The notes below the pieces were generated by a model. The model worked only from the letters and a program-made list of their open reading frames with translations. It was not told the DNA's origin and did not search any database. From contig JAKSRM010000003.1 of assembly GCA_024403615.1 (NCBI GenBank), positions 1 to 64,000 on the forward strand: 64,000 bases of DNA, read 5' to 3'. The stretch's first letter is position 1. Each line of letters begins with the position of its first letter. A program made the translations under genes and the position numbers. This DNA comes from Lachnospiraceae bacterium. Lineage in GTDB: Bacteria > Bacillota > Clostridia > Lachnospirales > Lachnospiraceae. Below, piece by piece: positions 10,310 through 19,258 of this stretch.

Positions 10310-11152
10310 TTACTTCATGTTGCGTCCATCACGACGACGGATGATGAGTTTGTTAGACTGTTTGTGTTTATTTCTTGTCTTAAGTCCGAGAGCCGGTTTA
10401 CCCCAAGGAGTAGATGGGCCTGGGCGGCCGATACCGGTCTTGCCTTCACCACCACCATGTGGATGGTCGTTCGGGTTCATTACGGAACCACGTACGGTAG
10501 GTCTGATACCCATGTTTCTCTTACGACCTGCTTTACCAATATTTACAAGGTCATGCTCAATGTTGCCAACCTGGCCGATTGTAGCTCTGCAAATAATTGG
10601 TACGTATCTCATTTCGCCAGAAGGAAGACGTAAGGTTGCGTATTTACCTTCTTTAGCGATGAGCTGAGCTGCATTTCCTGCTGAACGTACAAGCTGTCCG
10701 CCCTTGCCAGGATAAAGCTCGATGTTGTGGATTTCTGTACCGATTGGGATGTTTTCCAGTGGAAGGCAGTTTCCGACTTTAATTTCAGCGTTAGGGCCGC
10801 TCATTACTGTCATTCCGTCTGTTAATCCGTTAGGTGCAATAATATATGCCTTTTCTCCATCAGCGTAGTTCAGGAGTGCAATATTAGCTGTTCTGTTTGG
10901 ATCGTATTCGATACCTGCTACTACTGCAGGGATACCATCCTTATTTCTCTTGAAATCAATGATTCTGTACTGTCTTCTTGTACCGCCACCTTGATGTCTG
11001 ACTGTGATTTTACCCTGGTTATTACGTCCGGCATTTTTCTTGTTTACTGCGAGTAAAGATTTTTCCGGAGTTTTCTTCGTAATATCTTTTTTGTCAAGGG
11101 CAGTCATCTGTCTTCTGGAAGGTGTGTATGGGCTAAATGTTTTAATTCCCAT
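10310..11152 (-). CDS. rplB: 50S ribosomal protein L2
   Basis: 280 residues. It contains the strongly conserved C-terminal segment [18 protein letters not shown] with the histidine near the peptidyl transferase centre. L2 is needed for subunit joining. A 73-base spacer separates it from rplW. Confidence 0.97.
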   Translation of the reverse strand: MGIKTFSPYTPSRRQMTALDKKDITKKTPEKSLLAVNKKNAGRNNQGKITVRHQGGGTRRQYRIIDFKRNKDGIPAVVAGIEYDPNRTANIALLNYADGEKAYIIAPNGLTDGMTVMSGPNAEIKVGNCLPLENIPIGTEIHNIELYPGKGGQLVRSAGNAAQLIAKEGKYATLRLPSGEMRYVPIICRATIGQVGNIEHDLVNIGKAGRKRNMGIRPTVRGSVMNPNDHPHGGGEGKTGIGRPGPSTPWGKPALGLKTRNKHKQSNKLIIRRRDGRNMK

Positions 11153-11225
11153 TTTGTTCTCCTTTCATTATGTCCTTTATTATCGTGCTTGACCTGCACA
11201 TATTACGTTTCGAAGCTGCTATATT

Positions 11226-11525
11226 TTACAGACCTTCGAAGATTTCGATTTCCTTGCTGTCTTTTGTTAACTGAACGATAGCCTTTTTGGTTTCAGGTCT
11301 CTTACCAGTGATACGGCCACGAGTTCTTGTCTTAGGATGGTTGTTCATTGTGTTAACGCTTTCAACCTTTGTTCCTTCGAACATTTTTTCAACAGCTTCT
11401 TTGATCTGAGATTTGTTAGCATCTACATGTACTAAGAAAGTATATTTCTTGTCAGCCATCTGAGTCATGCTCTTCTCAGTGATAACCGGTTTAAGGATTA
11501 CATCATAATATTTAATATCTGCCAT
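11226..11525 (-). CDS. rplW: 50S ribosomal protein L23
   Basis: 99 residues. [11 protein letters not shown] and the C-terminal KKAIVQL stretch fit L23, which docks trigger factor and SRP at the tunnel exit. Its start codon shares one base with the rplD stop. Confidence 0.97.
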   Translation of the reverse strand: MADIKYYDVILKPVITEKSMTQMADKKYTFLVHVDANKSQIKEAVEKMFEGTKVESVNTMNNHPKTRTRGRITGKRPETKKAIVQLTKDSKEIEIFEGL

Positions 11526-12145
11526 TATGCGTACACCTCCTCGATTGTTGCCAGAGCTGCCTTATCAAGTACTAATGCATCATATTTGAGAATATCGAAT
11601 ACGTTGATTGTGTTTGTAAGAGCAGTTTTAACGTTAGCGATGTTTCTTGTGGAACAGATAACGTTCTGATCATTTGTATTTAAAACAACTAATGCTTTGT
11701 CAAGATTCAGGCCCTTGAATAAGTTAACCATAGTCTTTGTTTTGATTTCTTCAACTTTGAGTTCATCAATAACGAATACTTTAGCTTCCTGAGCTCTTGT
11801 TGTTAATGCGCTCTTAAGAGCGATTCTTTTTTCTTTCTTGTTTAATTTCATCTCGTAGTCACGTGGCTTTGGAGCGAAGATGATTCCACCACCGGTCCAC
11901 TGTGCTGCACGGATGGAGCCCTGACGAGCATGTCCTGTTCCTTTTTGTCTCCAAGGTTTCTTACCACCACCGGAAACTTCTGAACGGGTTTTCGCACTCT
12001 GTGTGCCCTGACGTTTGTTAGCGAGCTGTGCTACTACAGCTAAGTGTAAAAGATGTTCATTTACTTCTACGCCGAAAATCTCATCGTTTAATTCGATTTC
12101 GCCAACTGCTTCGCCTTTCATATTGTAAACAGATACTTTTGACAT
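11525..12145 (-). CDS. rplD: 50S ribosomal protein L4
   Basis: 206 residues from the ATG at 12145 ([17 protein letters not shown]), which has a good SD (AAGGAGGA); an upstream in-frame ATG at 12175 lies inside rplC and is less likely. The tunnel loop is seen in [18 protein letters not shown]. In gammaproteobacteria L4 represses the S10 operon by binding its leader; the long leader at 13219-13555 makes a comparable loop worth testing here. Confidence 0.96.
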   Translation of the reverse strand: MSKVSVYNMKGEAVGEIELNDEIFGVEVNEHLLHLAVVAQLANKRQGTQSAKTRSEVSGGGKKPWRQKGTGHARQGSIRAAQWTGGGIIFAPKPRDYEMKLNKKEKRIALKSALTTRAQEAKVFVIDELKVEEIKTKTMVNLFKGLNLDKALVVLNTNDQNVICSTRNIANVKTALTNTINVFDILKYDALVLDKAALATIEEVYA

Positions 12146-12171
12146 CTGAATTTCCTCCTTTCCTTGTCTTG

Positions 12172-12801
12172 TCATGCCTTGATAGCTTCACGAACAACTA
12201 CTAAAGCCTTCTTTGGTCCAGGTACAGCACCTTTTACAAGGATCAGATTGTCGTCAGCATCAACTCTTACTACTTCAAGGTTCTGGATAGTAACTTTCTT
12301 AGCTCCCATCTGGCCAGGCATATGTTTTCCTTTGAATACTCTTGATGGATCAGATGCACTGCCGTTTGAACCTGCGTGACGGTGATATTTAGAACCGTGC
12401 TTCATAGGTCCTCTGTGCTGACCAAATCTCTTGATTGCACCCTGGTAGCCTTTACCTTTTGAAATTGCAGAAACGTCAATTTTGTCGCCTGCTTCAAAAA
12501 TGTCTGCCTTGATTTCGTCTTTTACATTGTACTCTGCAGCATTCTCAAATCTGAATTCTCTTACGAATCTCTTATAAGGAATGTCTGCCTTGTCGAATTT
12601 ACCTCTGTCAGGAGAGTTTACTAAAGTTTCTCTCTTGTCCATGAATCCGACCTGAACAGCTGCATAGCCGTCCTTTTCTTCAGTCTTAACCTGTGTAACT
12701 ACACAAGGGCCTGCCTGAAGAACTGTAACCGGTGTTAACACGCCGTCTTCGTTGAAGATCTGTGTCATACCGATTTTTGTTGCTAAAATCGCTTTCTTCA
12801 T
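12172..12801 (-). CDS. rplC: 50S ribosomal protein L3
   Basis: 209 residues. It starts [16 protein letters not shown], with the conserved [17 protein letters not shown] segment and glutamine-bearing GQMG loop that reaches the peptidyl transferase centre. A ~100-base spacer with short inverted repeats (GAACA/TGTTC and GCGG/CCGC) separates it from rpsJ. Confidence 0.97.
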   Translation of the reverse strand: MKKAILATKIGMTQIFNEDGVLTPVTVLQAGPCVVTQVKTEEKDGYAAVQVGFMDKRETLVNSPDRGKFDKADIPYKRFVREFRFENAAEYNVKDEIKADIFEAGDKIDVSAISKGKGYQGAIKRFGQHRGPMKHGSKYHRHAGSNGSASDPSRVFKGKHMPGQMGAKKVTIQNLEVVRVDADDNLILVKGAVPGPKKALVVVREAIKA

Positions 12802-12900
12802 ATTTTTAACCTCCTGTTAAACTACAGCGGAACGTCAACCGCAGCTACCTTATATAAGGAAGTCCGTCGTTAACGTTCATCCTAGAACAGATTGTGTTCT

Positions 12901-13218
12901 TTACTGTTCCTTCATTTTGATGTCTACGTAAACTCCAGCTGGCATATCGAGTTTTGTTAAAGCTTCGATAGTCTTCTGTGTAGGTGCGATAACATCGATG
13001 AGTCTCTTATGAGTTCTCTGTTCGAACTGTTCGCGGGAATCTTTGTATTTGTGAACTGCTCTTAAGATAGTAACAACTTCCTTTTTAGTAGGAAGAGGAA
13101 CTGGTCCACTTACCTGAGATCCGTTTTTCTTTACAGTGTCGATGATTTTTTCTGCTGACTGATCAATAAGTTTGTGATCGTAAGCCTTGAGAGTGATTCT
13201 CATTACCTGGTTTGCCAT
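12901..13218 (-). CDS. rpsJ: 30S ribosomal protein S10
   Basis: 105 residues. It has the S10 pattern [18 protein letters not shown] and [16 protein letters not shown]. First gene of the ribosomal superoperon in this window. Besides its place in the 30S head, S10 (NusE) serves in transcription antitermination complexes. Confidence 0.97.
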   Translation of the reverse strand: MANQVMRITLKAYDHKLIDQSAEKIIDTVKKNGSQVSGPVPLPTKKEVVTILRAVHKYKDSREQFEQRTHKRLIDVIAPTQKTIEALTKLDMPAGVYVDIKMKEQ

Positions 13219-13555
13219 AGTAGCCTCCTTAAAAATTTGATTTTTTACTGTTTGTCCACTCTTCCGTGTGTGTCGCGCTTATCCCATAAAAAATTGGCAT
13301 AATAATACAGCCATTTTCTTTGTGATCCGCCAACCATTCCCGCTCGCAAGCCTTGCTCCGCCTTCGGGGCTTAGTCAATCCGTCAATCGACTTAAGCCGG
13401 CTAACTCTTGTTACGCTGACGTACACGTTGTTTCCGCCTCAATTGACGGACCATGGTGCACATTGACGGGCTGTCAGGTTCTCTGACTTTCGCTCCGCGG
13501 AATTACCTGCTTAATCTGCAGCAACTTCCTACTTCATAGCTATCCACGTCACAGC
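13219..13555 (-). promoter_or_regulatory. Long 5' leader of the S10 operon
   Basis: About 335 bases lie between the predicted transcription start and rpsJ. No convincing ORF is found. Inverted repeats include GTCAG/CTGAC with a 5-base loop (near 13473-13487) and GCTCCG/CGGGGC with a 4-base loop (near 13350-13370). TTGACGG occurs twice within 30 bases on the plus strand. A leader of this length before a ribosomal protein operon suggests RNA-level control, by inference; I cannot assign it to a known leader family. Confidence 0.55.
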
Positions 13556-13561
13556 TTGACC

Positions 13562-13590
13562 ATCATACTATATTCTTTGGGGTATTGCAA
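13562..13590 (-). promoter_or_regulatory. Promoter of the S10 ribosomal operon
   Basis: On the minus strand TTGCAA (13585-13590), 17-base spacer, TATGAT (13562-13567): a near-consensus housekeeping promoter. The start would be about 13555. It lies just 8 bases past the pcrA stop, and no terminator separates the two, so helicase transcripts may also read into the operon. Confidence 0.85.
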
Positions 13591-13598
13591 GAGAAATT

Positions 13599-15761
13599 TT
13601 AAAGAATCTGAAGTTTAACTTTTACAGAGATTTTTCGGGAAGTGGCCATGTTGTCAAATTGAACAATATGAGCCTTCATGTCTTCATCAAAGCCTAAAAC
13701 AATTCCGTTTCCAAAGACCTCATGACGGACTTTCGTGCCTGAACTAAGGATTTCCTTCCTTATATTATCTGGCATCAAACGGTCTTTATAATCCACATAA
13801 CTCCGGGTGCCGTTAATCAACGTCTGCTCCGGCGGATTATCGTACTCCAGATTGGTTTCTTCTATATTAAGTATAAACCGGGAAGGATACCGAGGCTCTC
13901 CATCATAATTCCTTCCCTCTGCCTCGCTTAAGAACAGGCCCTTTTCCGCACGGGTCAAAGCTACAAAGCAAAGCCGGCGCTCTTCTTCCATGGCATCGGC
14001 AGTATTTACTTTTTTCGAAGGGAAAATGTCCTCACTCATGCCACATAAGAACACATAAGGAAACTCCAATCCCTTTGCCGCGTGAATGGTCATCATTTTT
14101 ACTTTATCGTAAGAAACCGGCTCATCCATATTGGTAAAAAGAGCCACATGCTCCAGATAATTCCTCAGGTCCGTCTCTTCTCCACAGGTGGTTTCGAATT
14201 CATAAACTGACTGTTTCAGCTCTGCCAGATTATCCAGACGTTCTTGGCTGCCTTCCGTTCGTAATAAGGCCTCATAGCCACTCATTTCCAGTACTTTCGC
14301 CAGTAATTCTGTAATGGTAAGATCTTCCGCCAGTTTCTGCAGTTCTTTTATCATGGAAATAAAAGCCTTCGCCTTCGTGCCCTTAAAGATTTCGTTATCA
14401 ATATTGGAGCAAAGAGCCTGATACAACGAGCAATGGTCCTTCTCAGCCCGCTCTTTCAGGAATTCCATCCGGCGTTTTCCCATATTTCTCTTTGGGGTGT
14501 TGACGATTCTCATAAAGCTGAGGTCGTCCATATAAGCCAGCATACGAAGGTAGCTTAAGGTATCTTTGATTTCCATCCGGTCAAAGAACTGAACGCCACT
14601 ATATATATGGTAAGGAAGTTTTTCATGAAGGAATACTTCCTCTAAATTTCGGGAAAGATAATGGGCCCGGTAAAGAATACAGATATCTCCTAAACGTACG
14701 CCTTCTTTTTCCAACTCCCGAATTTTATCATGAATCCAGGCAGCTTCGTCCTTGCTGCTTTTCGCATGATGATACAAGACTTTTTTCCCATGTCCTAACT
14801 GAGGAATCAGTTTCTTTTCGATACGGTGAACATTCTTCTCAATCAAAGAATTGGCTGCATCCAGAATTTCCGGAGTCGAACGATAGTTTTCGATCATCAT
14901 AATCGTCTGGGTGTCTTTAAACTTTTTGTCAAAGTTCATTAAATAACGGGAGTCCGCCCCTCTCCAGGAATAAATGGTCTGATCCGGATCTCCTACGACA
15001 AACAAATTCTTATGATAGTCGCAAAGCACCCGCATCAGGTCGTATTGCTGTAAATCAATGTCCTGGAACTCATCGATCATAATGTATTCCAGCCTCTGCT
15101 GCCATTTCAGTTTTATTCCTTCATTTATATCGAAAATATGAAGCACTAAAACAATCAAGTCGTTATAATCCAGTCCAAAGCATTTCTTTTCCTGATACAG
15201 ATAGCCATAGAAAATGATGTCATCGGTTTCCGTAGCTTCCATATATTTCTTATGGAGGGCGTCAATGGACAGACCCGTAAGGTCTTCATAGTATTTCGGC
15301 TTATGTTTCGTCTTTTGCATTTCAATCATGTCCCGGGCAGAAGAAAAGGTCCGATCTCGTAAGGTCAGCCCTCTTTCTTCATATATAATACCCAACATAG
15401 TATCGATGTCAGAATTGTCCAAAACGATAAAGTTGGACGGATAGCCTACCGCATTACTCTCTTCGCTCAGAACCGAAACGCAGAAACCATGGAAGGTATT
15501 AATGTAACCCGTATCGTTGTCACCCGTCAGCTTATGAATTCTCTGACGCATTTCCTGAGCCGCTTTATTGGTAAAGGTTACACAGAGAATATTTCCCGGC
15601 ATAATCCCTACATTATTTACAAGATAAGCAAAGCGATGAGTTAAGGCCCGGGTCTTTCCCGAACCGGCTCCCGCAATTACTCTTACAAAGCCTTCTGTCG
15701 TCGTCACAGCCTGAAGCTGGGCTTCGTTTAATGTATCCTTATCATCTTTTAAATCAAACAT
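13599..15761 (-). CDS. UvrD/PcrA-type ATP-dependent DNA helicase
   Basis: 720 residues from the ATG at 15761, chosen for the AAAGGGTG SD and because the family core starts there (LNEAQLQAVT, Q motif). This is an SF1A 3'-5' helicase. Walker A is AGAGSGKT at about 30-37, Walker B DEFQD at 230-234, and motif VI VALTRAEKGLFLSEA lies in the C-terminal third. The family acts in DNA repair and in clearing proteins from DNA. It is slightly shorter than classical PcrA, and lacks an obvious long C-terminal tail, ending in a short basic Tudor-like segment (VRHEVFGNGIVLGFD). It could be PcrA itself or a paralogue, so no symbol is given. Confidence 0.93.
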   Translation of the reverse strand: MFDLKDDKDTLNEAQLQAVTTTEGFVRVIAGAGSGKTRALTHRFAYLVNNVGIMPGNILCVTFTNKAAQEMRQRIHKLTGDNDTGYINTFHGFCVSVLSEESNAVGYPSNFIVLDNSDIDTMLGIIYEERGLTLRDRTFSSARDMIEMQKTKHKPKYYEDLTGLSIDALHKKYMEATETDDIIFYGYLYQEKKCFGLDYNDLIVLVLHIFDINEGIKLKWQQRLEYIMIDEFQDIDLQQYDLMRVLCDYHKNLFVVGDPDQTIYSWRGADSRYLMNFDKKFKDTQTIMMIENYRSTPEILDAANSLIEKNVHRIEKKLIPQLGHGKKVLYHHAKSSKDEAAWIHDKIRELEKEGVRLGDICILYRAHYLSRNLEEVFLHEKLPYHIYSGVQFFDRMEIKDTLSYLRMLAYMDDLSFMRIVNTPKRNMGKRRMEFLKERAEKDHCSLYQALCSNIDNEIFKGTKAKAFISMIKELQKLAEDLTITELLAKVLEMSGYEALLRTEGSQERLDNLAELKQSVYEFETTCGEETDLRNYLEHVALFTNMDEPVSYDKVKMMTIHAAKGLEFPYVFLCGMSEDIFPSKKVNTADAMEEERRLCFVALTRAEKGLFLSEAEGRNYDGEPRYPSRFILNIEETNLEYDNPPEQTLINGTRSYVDYKDRLMPDNIRKEILSSGTKVRHEVFGNGIVLGFDEDMKAHIVQFDNMATSRKISVKVKLQIL

Positions 15762-15800
15762 TTCGCACCCTTTATGATTACATCCTATTTTATGAACCAT

Positions 15801-15829
15801 ATTATAGCGAACGTCTGTTTGTTTTTCAA
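15801..15829 (-). promoter_or_regulatory. Promoter of the helicase gene
   Basis: Minus strand TTGAAA (15824-15829), 17-base spacer, TATAAT (15801-15806). The leader to the ATG at 15761 is about 35 bases. Confidence 0.85.
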
Positions 15830-15871
15830 GAGTTGTTCTGTTCCAAAACCTCCCGTCGGGTTTAATAGATT

Positions 15872-16660
15872 TTATGCCACTACATCTTCTTCATACTCTT
15901 CTCCGAAATTAACGAAAAAAATAGCCCCCATAATCAATGCAGAACTGATAAAAAGTGTAACTATAAGCGAAAGATAATTTTTTGCCATGCCGGTAATATA
16001 ATATTGGAAAAGGACTCCGGCATATGCCCAGATCATTGCTACCCCCATAAGCCATTTTTTGGTAATCAAAACGATTCCTGTACCGATGGCGCTTCCTATC
16101 AGAATTATTATTTCGGTCCACATTACTTGTTGCGACAAAAATAAATTCCAATCCATCTGAACCGCCAACACGATACTGTTCACAATCGTAGCTACAATAA
16201 TCCATCCAAAATAAATATCAAATCCCGCATTCACCATCCGAAAGGCCCGCTTATTTCCTTCCATAGGATGGAACTTTACCAGTATTATTATAATTACAAC
16301 CTGCAGGGCCAGGATACATATTACCGATGCCAATAGGATGTTGAAATGCCAGAAAAAAATCCAGGCGATATTGAGTAAGCAACTTACGGAAAACCAATAT
16401 CCGATCCGTTCACGGATTTCTCCGCTGATTTCTCCTTTATCAAAAATCTCCCATTGGTAGAGAACGAATGCAGCCATGAATAAATATATGATGCCCCAGA
16501 TAGCAAATGTAATCGGAGCTGGTGTAAATAGATTTGGATAAGCTTCGGAAACTTGTCCAGTTGTGTTGCCGCCTAAATGCAATAAGTTTGCAAGAGCATT
16601 TACAGCTATCATTACAGCAAAAGCAAGTGTATTTATTATTTTTAAGTTTCTTGTTTTCAT
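15872..16660 (-). CDS. TspO/MBR-like membrane protein
   Basis: 262 residues with seven or so hydrophobic helices. The N-terminal FTPAPITFAIWGIIYLF resembles the TspO/MBR (tryptophan-rich sensory protein, peripheral benzodiazepine receptor) family, but the protein is longer than the usual ~160 residues and continues with extra helices. TspO proteins bind porphyrins or other hydrophobic ligands; the role here is unknown. It stands alone between the helicase and a divergent transporter gene, with an SD-like AAAGGAAA upstream. Confidence 0.6.
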   Translation of the reverse strand: MKTRNLKIINTLAFAVMIAVNALANLLHLGGNTTGQVSEAYPNLFTPAPITFAIWGIIYLFMAAFVLYQWEIFDKGEISGEIRERIGYWFSVSCLLNIAWIFFWHFNILLASVICILALQVVIIIILVKFHPMEGNKRAFRMVNAGFDIYFGWIIVATIVNSIVLAVQMDWNLFLSQQVMWTEIIILIGSAIGTGIVLITKKWLMGVAMIWAYAGVLFQYYITGMAKNYLSLIVTLFISSALIMGAIFFVNFGEEYEEDVVA

Positions 16661-16738
16661 ATATTTCCTTTCATTTTGTTTGGCTTTTACTAAAGCCTGA
16701 TTAAAGTGTAGAAAGGAAAAATGCTTAACACAACTACC

Positions 16739-16766
16739 AGAAGCGAAGTGGCGTTACTTCGTTTCT
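16739..16766. repeat. 11-bp inverted repeat between divergent genes
   Basis: AGAAGCGAAGT and ACTTCGTTTCT pair over 11 positions (one G-U) around a 6-base loop. It lies between the divergent TspO-like and EamA genes, with no T-run on either side, so it is more likely an operator or mRNA leader hairpin of the TspO-like gene than a terminator. Confidence 0.5.
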
Positions 16767-16814
16767 GCATATCTTCACTTATTGCTGAATTTGTATCAAA
16801 TCATTTAATATTTA

Positions 16815-16851
16815 TTGTTTTAAAACGGAAATCCGGTGCTATAATATCGCC
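16815..16851 (+). promoter_or_regulatory. Extended -10 promoter giving a leaderless transporter mRNA
   Basis: TGcTATAAT (TATAAT at 16840-16845) ends exactly 6 bases before the ATG at 16852, so the expected start point is the A of the start codon. TTGTTT at 16815-16820 is a weak -35 with a 19-base spacer. No SD precedes the ATG. A CGG/CCG inverted repeat lies in the spacer. Confidence 0.65.
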
Positions 16852-17709
16852 ATGACTCAGGTAAAGAATAAGAAATTAAATATGGGACCGTTTTTCGTTT
16901 TTCTGGCATCTTTATGCTTCAGTATTGGCGGTCTTTGCATTAAAAGCATTAGCTGGAATGCCATGGCCATTAACGGAGGGCGAAACATTCTCGCCGCTTT
17001 GGTATTCGGCGTTTATTTGCTGATTACCCGGCATAAGCTGGTAATTAATAAACCGGTAATCATTGGCGCTCTTTCCATGTCGGCCACCACCATTCTTTTT
17101 ACTTTTGCCAATAAGATGACCACAGCGGCCAACACAATCATCCTGCAGTACACGGCTCCAATTTTCGTCGTAATTCTTTCTGCTTTGATTTTTAAAGTAA
17201 AACCGAAAAAGCTGGATATTGTTGCGATTATTTTGATCTTCGGCGGTGTGGTATGTTTCTTTATTGACAGCCTTGCTGCCGGAAACATGCTGGGAAATGG
17301 TCTTGCTCTTTTATCCGGACTTACCTACGCTGGAATTTTTATGATGAATACAGCAAAAAACGCAGACTCCTTGTCGTCTACGTTTTTTGGTATGTGTATT
17401 AATGTAATTGTGGGTCTCCCGTTTCTTATTCAACAAGACTTTTCGGGAACTACTGGCATCGCATGGGTTGCGTTCCTTTGTCTGGGACTGTTTCAGGTAG
17501 GCTTTGGCTATGTGTTCCTGAACATTGGCCTGAAGACCACTCCTGCTACCATGGCTTCCTTAGTCTGTGGTTTGGAACCAGTATTAAATCCAATCTGGGT
17601 AGCCATTGTGTATCATGAACTGCTGACGCCCCTAGCGCTCGTCGGCGCCGCCATCGTATTTTTAACGATTATCATTTATAACATCCTAAAAGCAAAACCG
17701 ACTTCATAA
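16852..17709 (+). CDS. EamA/DMT-superfamily transporter
   Basis: 285 residues with ten hydrophobic helices in two five-helix EamA halves. FFVFLASLCFSIGGLCIKSI opens the first half, and the second holds PATMASLVCGLEPVLNPIW, the usual end of the repeat. Members of this drug/metabolite superfamily export or import small metabolites; the substrate cannot be told. The mRNA is predicted to be leaderless (see promoter). It is followed by the 42-bp repeat array and a strong terminator. Confidence 0.9.
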   Translation: MTQVKNKKLNMGPFFVFLASLCFSIGGLCIKSISWNAMAINGGRNILAALVFGVYLLITRHKLVINKPVIIGALSMSATTILFTFANKMTTAANTIILQYTAPIFVVILSALIFKVKPKKLDIVAIILIFGGVVCFFIDSLAAGNMLGNGLALLSGLTYAGIFMMNTAKNADSLSSTFFGMCINVIVGLPFLIQQDFSGTTGIAWVAFLCLGLFQVGFGYVFLNIGLKTTPATMASLVCGLEPVLNPIWVAIVYHELLTPLALVGAAIVFLTIIIYNILKAKPTS

Positions 17710-17760
17710 TATTTCATTCTTTTATCAAAAATTAGGATTCTTAACAAGCTCTCTGACCAA

Positions 17761-18036
17761 TATTTTCGCTTATGTACACGCCTTATGACCTTCTTCGACA
17801 AAAAATTTCGCTTATGTACACGTTTTCTTACACAATTTGTACATAACTCCAGTTTTTATCCAGTAATATCAGAAGAAATGGTACATAACTCAATTTTTTT
17901 GTCGATAGCTTCGAGAGCGTTGGTACACAAGTGATATTTTTGGTCGGCAAGTCTATTGAACATGGTACACATGTGTCATTTTTTGTCGACGAGATTATTG
18001 GGCGTGGTACATATGTGTTATTTTTTAGCAATAAAA
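17761..18036. repeat. Array of seven 42-bp repeats around a GTAC core
   Basis: GTAC cores lie at 17774, 17816 | 17839, 17881, 17923, 17965 and 18007. Within each group the spacing is exactly 42 bases. The last five units read GGTACAyAwGTG..ATTTTTT.GTCG; the first two are in the opposite orientation (TCGACAAAAAATT..CGCTTATGTACAC), so the array is a long imperfect inverted repeat with its turning point near 17828. Several cores are palindromes (ACACATGTGT, ACATATGT). Unit sequences have diverged more at the outer ends. An in-frame minus-strand reading (17828-18031) gives a 14-residue repeat, but has a TTG start and no SD. Function unknown. Confidence 0.85.
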
Positions 18037-18070
18037 CACTTTATATAGGGTGTTTCTAAAAAGATGATAG

Positions 18071-18109
18071 AAAAGCCGTTCCTGACAACTTTTTCAGGAA
18101 CGGCTTTTT
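18071..18109. terminator. Strong bidirectional terminator
   Basis: AAAAGCCGTTCCTGA (18071-18085) pairs with TCAGGAACGGCTTTT (18094-18108) over 15 bases around an 8-base loop, with T-runs on both strands. It lies between the transporter/repeat region and the oppositely oriented esterase remnant, closing both. Confidence 0.92.
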
Positions 18110-18166
18110 CCACATTATAAAACATAACAATTGTTATTTTTCTTTTTTATTAAAGAATATTTTCAA

Positions 18167-19085
18167 TCAATCCGGATAAACGAATGGACGGTCGAATTTC
18201 TTCAGGTATTCCAGAACTTCTTCGTCAAAAGCATATCTGGTTCTGCTGCCATCGGTTGTGAATACTATGGTTGGTTTCGTCTCTACATCAAAAGCAGGCC
18301 ATTCTTCCATTCCTTCGTGATTTGGATCACCGGTCTTTGCGAAAGCAACTAAAGCTCCTGCCATTTCTTCCTGAAGTTTCTCAGCTCCATCAAACTGATT
18401 TACTGGGAACTGCATTGCGGTATGCATGAAGAACGGCATATCTGCGCAATGCCATGCAAGTTTTCCGCCTTTTACAGGGAATTCCTGAGCCAGCATACCA
18501 ATATAAATAGGAGCAGCTCCTTTTATCAGGGAACGTTTTGCTACATGATCTAAAGAACCATATCGAGTGGAGAAATCCATGGCCAATACATCCAGAATCG
18601 GTTTCTTTTGGAGGAATGCCGCCAGACATAATCAGCGCATAAGAGAAACGATCGCATTTATCCAACGCCATCTTCATAGCACCGCCACTTCCCATAGAGA
18701 GGCCTCCGATAAAATTGTCTTCTCTCTTATCGGAAAGAGCCAGAGAACTAGTTGCAACGGTCCAAAGTTCTTCGGTGATATGGCGGATAAACTTCTGCCC
18801 CTTTGGGTCTTCTGAATAAAGTTTATTGTTGGTACATGGCATAACCACTGCTAAGTTATGCTCCTGAGCATAACGAGCAATCCCAGAGTTCCGTAAAAAT
18901 TCAGAATCGTCACCATACTCGCTACCGATCAGCCAAAGAGTTTTAAAACGAACGTCTCTTGGATATATCTCTTCATAGGTTTCTTTTGCATTCTCTTTCG
19001 TTGGAACCAGGCTTGGCAGAAAAACGCTGAAATTTGCCTGCATGCCCCAAGTGAAAGACAAAATATTCATTTGTAAGGTTGCCAT
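18167..19085 (-). pseudogene. Mosaic esterase pseudogene built from three parent genes
   Basis: Reading from the ATG at 19085, the first ~120 codons match the esterase at 29573-30379, long stretches base for base. At the shared LSDKREDN block (about 18730) it switches to the paralogue at 28684-29562 (GLSMGSGG, nucleophile region, to IPPK). At about 18605 it jumps to the last ~140 codons of the type B carboxylesterase at 20961-22505, in a shifted frame, and runs out of frame soon after. The C-terminal part stays open as a separate ORF (18167-18586) ending like the carboxylesterase. The catalytic Asp and His of the PF00756-type enzyme are lost, so a working product is not expected. Confidence 0.85.
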
Positions 19086-19118
19086 AGTTTTACCTCCTTG
19101 AATAAAGCTTCTTTCCCG

Positions 19119-19192
19119 TAATATAACAGATTTCACGTCAATTGAAAAAAAACATGAATATTTACGATGGCCATTTCATCTGCTATATTAAA
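19119..19192. promoter_or_regulatory. Divergent promoters sharing an extended -10 box
   Basis: Minus strand ATCTGTTATATTA (19119-19131) serves the esterase remnant; plus strand ATCTGCTATATTAA (19178-19191) serves the MmgE/PrpD gene. The same 14-mer occurs on the minus strand before the intact esterase (30414-30427). TGnTATATT is an extended -10; the -35 boxes are poor. The shared sequence shows common descent of these promoters or common control. Confidence 0.55.
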
Positions 19193-19258
19193 CGTGTTAT
19201 ATGCTAACTCGCGTGACATGTGCCGCGCCTTAAAATAATTCTTATGGAGGAAATAAAA

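Noticed and set aside
13599..15761. Firm naming as pcrA
   Set aside because: The motifs fit PcrA/UvrD, but without genome context a paralogue cannot be excluded.
16739..16766. Rho-independent terminator
   Set aside because: The hairpin is strong, but no T-run follows on either strand, and it lies between divergent genes.
17828..18031. Small protein of 14-residue repeats on the minus strand
   Set aside because: It needs a TTG start without an SD, and the repeat symmetry is stronger at DNA level (palindromic cores, inverted units) than at protein level.
17761..18036. CRISPR array
   Set aside because: Regular spacing is present, but the period is only 42 bases, the units are diverged, two are inverted, and no cas genes are near.
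18390..19085. Functional esterase gene
   Set aside because: The frame shifts at the third junction, and the catalytic acid and histidine segments of the parent enzyme are missing.
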